DNA from: CAZOHN01 sp964579325
GTDB lineage: Bacteria; Pseudomonadota; Alphaproteobacteria; Rhodobacterales; Rhodobacteraceae
Direction of reading: 5' to 3'
NCBI GenBank assembly: GCA_964579325.1
Contig: CAZOHN010000165.1
Span: 1-7,988 of the forward strand
DNA length: 7,988 bases
Shown in pieces: positions 1 through 4,823 of this stretch (position 1 is its first letter; each line of letters starts with the position of its first letter). The position numbers and the translations under genes were made by a program. Below the pieces are notes generated by a model that searched no databases, was not told where the DNA came from, and saw nothing but the letters and a program-made list of their open reading frames with translations.

Positions 1-724
1 ACTCGTCGGGCGTCACCGCCCCCTGCACCACGTTCTCGCCGAGGCCCCAGGCGGCATTGATCAGCACCACCTTGTCGAAGCCGGTCTCGGTGTCGATCGA
101 GAACATCACGCCGGACCCCGAGATGTCCGAGCGCACCATCATCTGGACGCCGACCGACAGCGCCACCGCGTCATGGCCGAAGCCCTTGACCTCCCGATAG
201 GAAATCGCCCGGTCGGTGAAGAGCGAGGCATAGCAACGCCGGCAGGCCGCCAGCAGCGCAGCCTCGCCCCGGACGTTGAGGAAGGTCTCCTGCTGGCCCG
301 CGAAGGAGGCGTCGGGCAGGTCCTCGGCCGTGGCCGAGGAGCGCACCGCGACAGGCAGGCCGGGCGTGCCGATCCGGGTGCAGAGCCCGGCATAGGCCGC
401 GGCGATCTCGGCCCGGATCTCCTCGGGCCACTCGCCCGCCACCACCGCGGCGCGCAGCCGGGTGCCCGCCTCGGCGAGCGTGATCCGGTGCGCCCGCAGG
501 GCCGCCATCGTCTCGTCGATGAGCCGGTTGAGCCCGTTCGCCCGCAAGTAGGACCGGAACGCGTCGGCCGTCGTGGCAAAGCCCGGCGGCACCCGGATCC
601 CCTCGGCCGACAGCGTCTGCACCATCTCGCCGAGCGAGGAGTTCTTGCCACCGACGAGCGCGACATCGCCCCGCCGGAGGTTCTCGAACCAGATGACGGT
701 GGTCTGGGTGGTGTCGTGCTTCAT
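1..724 (-). CDS. ppsA: Phosphoenolpyruvate synthase, N-terminal part (runs off the left edge)
   Basis: Phosphoenolpyruvate synthase (pyruvate, water dikinase) makes PEP from pyruvate and ATP in the cytoplasm, feeding gluconeogenesis. Reading the minus strand from the ATG at 724-722 gives 241 codons before the window ends; the family is about 800 residues, so roughly the first third is present. The sequence covers the ATP-grasp-like pyruvate phosphate dikinase N-terminal domain: VGGKNSSLGEM at about 24-34, VPPGFATTADAF at 45-56, and the nucleotide-binding stretch VAVRSSATAEDLPDASFAGQ at 125-144 followed by QETFLNV. MVRSD, GVMFSIDTETGFD and WGLGENVVQGAVTPDE follow. These agree almost residue for residue with the E. 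coli protein as I remember it. A GGGAG ribosome site lies about 9 bases before the ATG. The swivelling phosphohistidine domain and the PEP-binding domain lie outside the window. The gene has its own leader with an FNR-type site. No frameshift is seen. Confidence 0.96.
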   Translation of the reverse strand, partial: MKHDTTQTTVIWFENLRRGDVALVGGKNSSLGEMVQTLSAEGIRVPPGFATTADAFRSYLRANGLNRLIDETMAALRAHRITLAEAGTRLRAAVVAGEWPEEIRAEIAAAYAGLCTRIGTPGLPVAVRSSATAEDLPDASFAGQQETFLNVRGEAALLAACRRCYASLFTDRAISYREVKGFGHDAVALSVGVQMMVRSDISGSGVMFSIDTETGFDKVVLINAAWGLGENVVQGAVTPDE

Positions 725-764
725 CGGGTCGTCTCCCTGCTGTCGCCGCGCTGCGGATGGCGGC

Positions 765-770
765 AGGATG
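765..770 (-). promoter_or_regulatory. Possible -10 element of ppsA promoter
   Basis: Read on the minus strand this hexamer is CATCCT, a weak match to TATAAT. Its centre (767.5) is 32 bases downstream of the centre of the FNR-type palindrome at 793-806. That is the spacing expected of a class II activator-dependent promoter (site centred near -41.5). Transcription would start near 758, leaving a leader of about 34 bases before the ppsA ATG. The hexamer alone would not be convincing; the spacing is what supports it. Confidence 0.35.
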
Positions 771-792
771 CGCCCCGCGGCGCAACCGGGCG

Positions 793-806
793 TTGACCTG
801 AGTCAA
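793..806 (-). promoter_or_regulatory. FNR/CRP-family operator (FnrL/Dnr-type box) upstream of ppsA
   Basis: The minus strand reads TTGACTCAGGTCAA, a palindrome TTGAC-N4-GTCAA close to the FNR consensus TTGAT-N4-ATCAA. Alphaproteobacterial FnrL and Dnr/NnrR proteins are known to use such half-sites. Its centre is 75 bases upstream of the ppsA start codon and 32 bases upstream of a possible -10 hexamer, which fits activation by a class II mechanism. I infer that ppsA responds to oxygen limitation or nitric oxide. Which FNR-family protein binds, and whether it activates or represses, cannot be read from the sequence. Confidence 0.6.
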
Positions 807-862
807 GGGCGGGGCCACTGGCGGCCCGGGGAGGCCGGAGGCCCTCCCGCCCCCGGGACGGC

Positions 863-883
863 GCAGGGGCGTTCCGCCCCTGC
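863..883. repeat. GC-rich hairpin (9-bp stem), outermost module of the left arm
   Basis: GCAGGGGCG, loop TTC, CGCCCCTGC: a perfect 9-bp stem with a 3-base loop. It lies at the outer edge of the left hairpin series in the ppsA upstream region and has no clear counterpart in the right arm. No T-run follows on either strand, so it is not a textbook terminator. Confidence 0.6.
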
Positions 884-885
884 TT

Positions 886-904
886 GCCCGGCGTTGGGCC
901 GGGC
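886..904. repeat. GC-rich hairpin (7-bp stem)
   Basis: GCCCGGC, loop GTTGG, GCCGGGC: a perfect 7-bp stem that abuts and slightly overlaps the next hairpin (903-924). It belongs to the left hairpin series and lacks a matching module on the right. No T-run follows it. Confidence 0.55.
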
Positions 905-978
905 TCGCGGGCAGGCCCGCGAGCCTGAAGGGAGGGGGCCGTCTGCCCCCTCTGGACGGGCCGGGGCCCGTCCATTCA

Positions 979-1006
979 CCCCCGAGGATACTTGGGGTCG
1001 GAAGAA
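979..1006 (+). repeat. 28-bp perfect inverted repeat, left copy
   Basis: This is an exact reverse complement of 1076-1103. It contains the potential hairpin CCCCGAG-GATA-CTTGGGG at 980-997: seven pairs including one G-T pair, with a four-base loop. A purine-rich tail, TCGGAAGAA, follows. In this orientation the RNA keeps the G-U pair; on the opposite strand the same position becomes an A-C mismatch, so the motif is directional. Confidence 0.85.
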
Positions 1007-1075
1007 ACCGGATCAGGTGAGACCGCAAGCTCCGCCCAACGGGCAGCGTGGCGACACCACTCTCTTCAGGTTCGC

Positions 1076-1103
1076 TTCTTCCGACCCCAAGTATCCTCGG
1101 GGG
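1076..1103 (-). repeat. 28-bp perfect inverted repeat, right copy
   Basis: This is an exact reverse complement of 979-1006. Identity ends sharply on both sides: the next bases differ at 1007 versus 1075 and at 978 versus 1104. On the minus strand, the direction of transcription of both flanking genes, this copy reads in the orientation that forms the stable hairpin followed by the GGAAGAA tail. It lies about 130 bases downstream of the ABC ATPase stop codon. Confidence 0.85.
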
Positions 1104-1182
1104 AGGCCCCGGGCCTTGCCCGGGGACCGGGGGCAGACAGCCCCCGCGCCCGAGCCGGAGGGCTTCAGCCCGCAGGCGAGAG

Positions 1183-1213
1183 AAAAGGCTTGGCCGCGGG
1201 CCTGCCCGCGGCC
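1183..1213 (-). terminator. Likely terminator of the ABC transporter operon
   Basis: Seventeen bases after the ATPase stop codon, the minus strand forms a near-perfect GC-rich hairpin (1213-1192, up to 10 bp around CGCGGGCAGGCCCGCG). AAGCC and then TTTTCTC follow. The stem is very strong, but the T-run is short (four) and displaced by five bases, so termination efficiency is uncertain. The same hairpin is module D of the composite repeat, so the repeat element seems to supply the terminator. Confidence 0.5.
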
Positions 1214-1229
1214 TCCGCTTTCGCCCCCG

Positions 1230-2864
1230 TCAGGTACTCCCGGCCCCCAGCCGACCAGCCGCCCGGGCCGCCAGCAGATCGGTCAGCCAGTCGGGGTCCA
1301 TCTCGGGCACCGACGACAGCAGCAATTCGGTGTAGGGCTCATGCGGCGGCCGGAACATCTCGGCTTTGGGTCCCTGTTCCACCACCCGCCCCGCCTGCAT
1401 CACCACCACCTCGTCGGCGATCGCCTTCACCGTGGCGAGGTCGTGGGTGATGAACATGTAGGCCAGGTCGAACTCGGACTGGAGCCGGTCGAGGAGCCGC
1501 AGGATCCCCTCCTGCACGATCTGGTCGAGCGCGCTCGTCACCTCGTCGCAGATGATCAGCCGCGGCTCGGCGGCAAGCGCCCGGGCGATGCCGATGCGCT
1601 GTTTCTGGCCGCCCGAAAGCTCCGAGGGCAGCCGGTCGATATAGGTGGCGGGATCGAGTTCGATCAGCGCGAGAAGCTCGCGCACGCGGGCGTCGAGCGC
1701 CTTGCCCTGCAGGCCGAGATACATCTGCGCCGGCCGCCCGATCAGGTCGCGCAGCCGCAGCTTGGGGTTCAGCGCGGTATCCGCCATCTGGTAGATCATC
1801 TGGCAGCTGCGCAGGTCCTCGCGGCTCCGCGCTCGGTAGTCGGGCGCGAGCACCCTGCCCTCGAACAGCACCTCGCCGCGCTCGGGCGGCAGCAGCCCGG
1901 TGATGACCCGCGCGGTGGTCGACTTGCCCGACCCGCTCTCGCCCACCACCGCCACGGTGCGACGGGCGTGGATGTCGAAGCTCACATCCTCGAGCACCCT
2001 CACCTTGCCGTAGCCCGCCGTCACGCCGCGCACCGAGACGACCGGCGTTCCGCCGGCCGCAGCCTGTTCGGCCCGCGCGAAGCTGCGCACTGCCCAGAGG
2101 CTCCGGGTATAGTCCTCACGCGGCTGGGCGAGCATCTGCCGGGTCTCCGCCTCCTCGACCTCCTCGCCGCGCAGCAGGATCTTGATCCGGTCGGCCATCT
2201 GCGCGACCACCGCGAGGTCGTGGGTGATGTAGATCGCTGCCGTGCCGAACTGCGCCACGATATCGCGGATCGCGTGCAGGACCTCGATCTGCGTCGTCAC
2301 ATCAAGCGCGGTGGTGGGCTCGTCGAAGATGATGAGGTCGGGCCGGCAGGCCATCGCCATTGCCGTCATCGCCCGCTGGAGCTGGCCACCCGAGACCTGG
2401 TGGGGGTAGCGCAGGCCGATCCCGCCGGGATCGGGCAGCTGCATCCGCCGGTAGAGTTCGACGGCATCCGCCTCGGCCTTGGCGCGGGCCATGGCGCCGT
2501 GCACCACCGGCGCCTCGCAATACTGGTCGATGAGCTTGTGCGCGGGATTGAAGCTGGCGGCGGCCGACTGCGCGACATAGGCGATGCGCTTGCCCCTGAG
2601 CGCGCGGCGCTCGGCCTCGGACGCGGCCAGCAGGTCGATCCCGTCGAACTCGACCGAGCCCCCCGAGATGCGGCATCCGTCGCGGGTGAAACCCATGGCG
2701 GCGAGCCCGACGGTCGACTTGCCCGCCCCGCTCTCGCCGATGAGCCCCAGCACCTCGCCCCGGTGCAGCGTGAGGTCCACGCCCTTGACGATCTCGCTCC
2801 AGTCGTCGCCCGACTTGCCCTCGATCCTGAGGCCCTTGATCTTCAGCAGCACCTCGCCCGCCAT
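1230..2864 (-). CDS. Dipeptide/oligopeptide-type ABC transporter, fused double ATP-binding protein
   Basis: This cytoplasmic ATPase powers the importer encoded just upstream. In 544 residues it carries both nucleotide-binding domains that DppD and DppF (or OppD and OppF) usually supply separately. Domain 1 has Walker A GESGAGKST at 43-51, Q-loop Gln99, signature VSGGQ at 157-161, Walker B LIIFDE at 177-182 and switch His215. Domain 2 has GESGSGKST at 308-316, Q-loop Gln359, LSGGQ at 416-420, LIICDE at 436-441 and switch His474. All catalytic motifs are intact in both halves. The second half ends with an oligopeptide-type tail, PPHEPYTELLLSSVPEMDP, at about 507-525; a shorter DYTRSLW follows domain 1. 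The ATG at 2864 follows the upstream permease stop by six bases, and its AAGGAG ribosome site lies at the end of that permease gene. Such fusions (as in GsiA or some alphaproteobacterial Dpp-type systems) are known. The substrate is not identifiable. Confidence 0.95.
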   Translation of the reverse strand: MAGEVLLKIKGLRIEGKSGDDWSEIVKGVDLTLHRGEVLGLIGESGAGKSTVGLAAMGFTRDGCRISGGSVEFDGIDLLAASEAERRALRGKRIAYVAQSAAASFNPAHKLIDQYCEAPVVHGAMARAKAEADAVELYRRMQLPDPGGIGLRYPHQVSGGQLQRAMTAMAMACRPDLIIFDEPTTALDVTTQIEVLHAIRDIVAQFGTAAIYITHDLAVVAQMADRIKILLRGEEVEEAETRQMLAQPREDYTRSLWAVRSFARAEQAAAGGTPVVSVRGVTAGYGKVRVLEDVSFDIHARRTVAVVGESGSGKSTTARVITGLLPPERGEVLFEGRVLAPDYRARSREDLRSCQMIYQMADTALNPKLRLRDLIGRPAQMYLGLQGKALDARVRELLALIELDPATYIDRLPSELSGGQKQRIGIARALAAEPRLIICDEVTSALDQIVQEGILRLLDRLQSEFDLAYMFITHDLATVKAIADEVVVMQAGRVVEQGPKAEMFRPPHEPYTELLLSSVPEMDPDWLTDLLAARAAGRLGAGST

Positions 2865-2870
2865 CGGCCC

Positions 2871-3785
2871 CTACTCCTTCAACCCGCTGGCGCGGTGCAA
2901 CTGCCAGTCCACCACGAAGTTCACCGCCACCGTCAGGAGCGCGATGGCGCCTGCCGGCAGAAGCGGCGTGATGTCGCCGAAGGTGATCAGGGTGGCGTTC
3001 TCGCGCACCATCGAGCCCCAGTCGGCGGTGGGCGGCTTGATCCCCAGCCCGAGGAACGAGAGCGCCGAGATCGCCAGGAACACGAAGCAGAACCGCAGGC
3101 CGAACTCGGCCACCAGCGGCGCAAGTGCGTTTGGCAGGATCTCGCGGGTGATGAGCCGCCACATCCCCTCGCCCCGGAGACGTGCGGCCTCGATATAGTC
3201 CATCACGACGATCCCCTGCGCCACCGACCGTGCCAGGCGGTAGACCCTTGTTGCATCGACAGCGGCGATCACGAGGATCAGCGTGATGACCGAGGTGCCG
3301 AAGATCGTCAGAAGCAGCAGAGAGAAGATCAGCGCAGGAATCGCCATCAGCGCATCGACGAAGCGCGACAGCCCCTGGTCGATCCACCCCCCTCGCGTGG
3401 CCGCCCAGAGGCCGAGGATCGAGCCCACCACGAAGGCGAGCGCGGTGGTGGCAAAGGCGATGCCCACCGTGTTGCGCGCCCCGTAGATGAGGCGCGAGAG
3501 CATGTCGCGGCCGAGCGCATCGGTCCCGAGGTAATGCGGCGCCTCCCAGGGCAGGTAGCGCCCGCCCACGACCTCGCGTTCGGCAAACGGCGCGAGGAGC
3601 GGAGCGAGGAGCGCCACGAAGACATAGAGCAGGATCACCGCGAGGCCGAAGCTGGCGGTCAGCGGCATGTCGCGGACGGTGCGGGCGAACTCGCCCCGCG
3701 CGACGGTGCGCAGCGCGGCGCGGAACGCCCAGCCAAGCGTCAGGGCCAGGACGACAGCAAGCGCGATGTAGAGGAGGATCATCAT
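2871..3785 (-). CDS. ABC transporter permease, DppC/OppC type
   Basis: This inner-membrane permease pairs with the DppB-type permease encoded just upstream to form the channel of a peptide/nickel/opine-family importer. It has 304 residues. Family hallmarks are GTDALGRDMLSRLIYGAR at 87-104, the cytoplasmic EAA loop YIEAARLRG...ILPNALAP at 197-223 that contacts the ATPase, and SFLGLGIKPPTADWGSM at 243-259. Membrane segments lie at about 43-66, 105-129, 145-177, 220-247 and 275-293. There is also an extra hydrophobic stretch at residues 2-20 before the usual first helix, which most DppC proteins lack. Two ATGs (3785 and 3782) are in tandem. The first leaves only four bases after the stop of the preceding gene, suggesting translational coupling, because no good ribosome site is visible. 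The stop TAG lies within the leader of the ATPase gene. Confidence 0.94.
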   Translation of the reverse strand: MMILLYIALAVVLALTLGWAFRAALRTVARGEFARTVRDMPLTASFGLAVILLYVFVALLAPLLAPFAEREVVGGRYLPWEAPHYLGTDALGRDMLSRLIYGARNTVGIAFATTALAFVVGSILGLWAATRGGWIDQGLSRFVDALMAIPALIFSLLLLTIFGTSVITLILVIAAVDATRVYRLARSVAQGIVVMDYIEAARLRGEGMWRLITREILPNALAPLVAEFGLRFCFVFLAISALSFLGLGIKPPTADWGSMVRENATLITFGDITPLLPAGAIALLTVAVNFVVDWQLHRASGLKE

Positions 3786-3789
3786 CGCG

Positions 3790-4743
3790 CTACCGCCGGT
3801 GCATCAGACGCGGGTTCGACAGGGTCGAAAGCACGTCCGCGAGGAGGTTGAGAAGCACGTAGGCCGCCGCGAAGATCAGGGCCACCGCCTGCACCACCGC
3901 GATGTCGCGGTTCGACACCGCATCGACCATGAGTTGCCCCAGACCGGGATAGACGAACACCACTTCGACCACCACGACCCCGGTGATGAGGTAGGCGAGG
4001 TTCAGCGCCACCACGTTGATGATCGGTGCCAGCGCATTTGGCACCGCGTGGCGCAGGATCACCCGCATCGGCGACATCCCCTTGAGCCGCGCCATCTCGA
4101 TGTAGGGGCTTGCCATCAGGTTGATGATCGCCGCCCGTGTCATCCGCATCATGTGCGCGGTGACCACGAGCGTCAGTGTCAGCGCCGGCAGGAAGGTCAT
4201 GTAGAGCATCTCGCCGAAGCCGGTGGAGGGCGAGACGCGCACCATCGAGGGGAACAGGCCCGCCTGCGCCAGCCAGAAGATCAGGATATAGGCCACGAAG
4301 AATTCGGGAAACGAGATCGAGGTCAGCGCGAAGGCGTTCACGCCCCGGTCGAAGAGCGAGTTGCGCCAGAGCGCGGCGAGGACGCCCAGAAGCAGCGACA
4401 ACGGCACCGACATCGCGGCGGCATAGAGCGCGAGGAACAGCGTGTTGCCGAGACGCGCGGCGATGAGGTCGGCGATCGGGCGCTTGTTGGCAAGCGAGAT
4501 GCCGAAATCGCCCTGCAGCGCGGCGGTGAGCCAGTTCCAGTAGCGCACCGGCGCGGGTTCGTTCAGCCCCAGTTGCTCGCGCAATGCCGCCAGCGTCTCG
4601 GGCGTGGCGGACTGGCCGAGAAGTTCGCGCGCGAGGTCGCCGGGCAGCAGTTCGGTCGCGCCGAAGATGACGACCGAGACGACGAACAGCGTGAACAGCC
4701 CGAACAGGAGCCGCGTCCCGATCATGCGCCAGACATCGGCCAT
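3790..4743 (-). CDS. ABC transporter permease, DppB/OppB type
   Basis: This is the first of two inner-membrane permeases of the peptide/opine-type importer; the family is BPD_transp_1 with the DppB N-terminal extension. The 317 residues fit the usual length. The first helix is at about 11-30, followed by TELLPGDLARELLG and the periplasmic loop with LGLNEPAPVRYWNW at 58-71 and GDFGISL at 78-84, typical of DppB. Further helices lie at about 98-125, 135-160, 180-200, 236-265 and 282-303. The EAA loop YIEMARLKGMSPMRVILRHA is at 214-233, and VFVYPGLGQLMVDAV at 262-276 is also characteristic. The ATG at 4743 has an AAGGGG ribosome site about seven bases upstream. It follows the binding-protein gene after 80 bases that hold a strong hairpin, and its stop is four bases before the next permease start. 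Confidence 0.95.
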   Translation of the reverse strand: MADVWRMIGTRLLFGLFTLFVVSVVIFGATELLPGDLARELLGQSATPETLAALREQLGLNEPAPVRYWNWLTAALQGDFGISLANKRPIADLIAARLGNTLFLALYAAAMSVPLSLLLGVLAALWRNSLFDRGVNAFALTSISFPEFFVAYILIFWLAQAGLFPSMVRVSPSTGFGEMLYMTFLPALTLTLVVTAHMMRMTRAAIINLMASPYIEMARLKGMSPMRVILRHAVPNALAPIINVVALNLAYLITGVVVVEVVFVYPGLGQLMVDAVSNRDIAVVQAVALIFAAAYVLLNLLADVLSTLSNPRLMHRR

Positions 4744-4764
4744 GAAGTCCCCTTCCCTCGACAG

Positions 4765-4799
4765 ACCTGCCCGCCCGGCGCCAAGCGCCGGGCGGAGGT
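4765..4799 (-). promoter_or_regulatory. Intercistronic hairpin between binding-protein and permease genes
   Basis: Positions 4771-4781 and 4785-4795 form a perfect 11-bp GC stem (CCGCCCGGCGC with its complement) with a 3-base loop. ACCT (4765-4768) and AGGT (4796-4799) could extend it past a two-base bulge. No T-run follows on the minus strand, so it is not a full intrinsic terminator. By analogy with other binding-protein transporter operons, such as the intercistronic palindromes after malE, it probably protects the binding-protein mRNA end. It would thereby raise binding-protein output over permeases. That role is inferred. Confidence 0.6.
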
Positions 4800-4823
4800 A
4801 GTAGCTCCGTCAGGTCGGCCCGG

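Larger units (their letters stand above)
863..1213. repeat. Composite inverted-repeat element made of ordered hairpin modules
   Basis: This fills most of the gene-free stretch 725-1229 between the ABC transporter operon and ppsA. At its centre, two perfect 28-bp inverted repeats (979-1006 and 1076-1103) enclose a 69-base core. Moving outwards, each side carries the same modules in the same order. Module B is a GC stem (954-973 left, 1107-1125 right). Module C is a GGGGGC stem with an AGACG or AGACA loop (933-951, 1128-1146). Module D is a stem around CGCGGGCCTGCCCGCG (903-924, 1192-1213). The left side has two further hairpins outside D; the right side has about 45 extra bases between C and D, with a small GGGCT/AGCCC hairpin at 1160-1171. 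Open reading frames crossing it are compositionally biased (Pro, Arg, Gly) and unconvincing. It resembles a REP/BIME-type or MITE-type intergenic element, and I recall related GAGGATATTT-like motifs in Rhodobacteraceae intergenic DNA, but this was not searched. Confidence 0.75.

Noticed and set aside
831..846. Additional GAGGCC/GGCCCTC hairpin
   Set aside because: Only six pairs with a bulge and no counterpart in the right arm; in sequence this GC-rich it could arise by chance.
171..1028. 285-codon minus-strand frame covering the hairpin region and the start of ppsA
   Set aside because: The downstream half overlaps ppsA in another frame, and the upstream half is the translation of GC-rich hairpins (Pro, Arg, Gly). 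No ribosome site or domain supports it.
979..1103. CRISPR-like repeat and spacer
   Set aside because: Only two repeat copies, in inverted rather than direct orientation, with a 69-base interval and no cas genes nearby.
979..1103. Terminal inverted repeats of an insertion sequence
   Set aside because: The interval is only 69 bp with no transposase, and no target-site duplication is visible outside the repeats (978 and 1104 flanks differ). A MITE-like origin stays open but unproved.
573..3851. 1092-codon open frame on the plus strand
   Set aside because: It lies antisense to four well-supported minus-strand genes and crosses the hairpin region. Its product is rich in His, Arg, Asp and Pro without recognisable domains, a usual artefact of high GC content.
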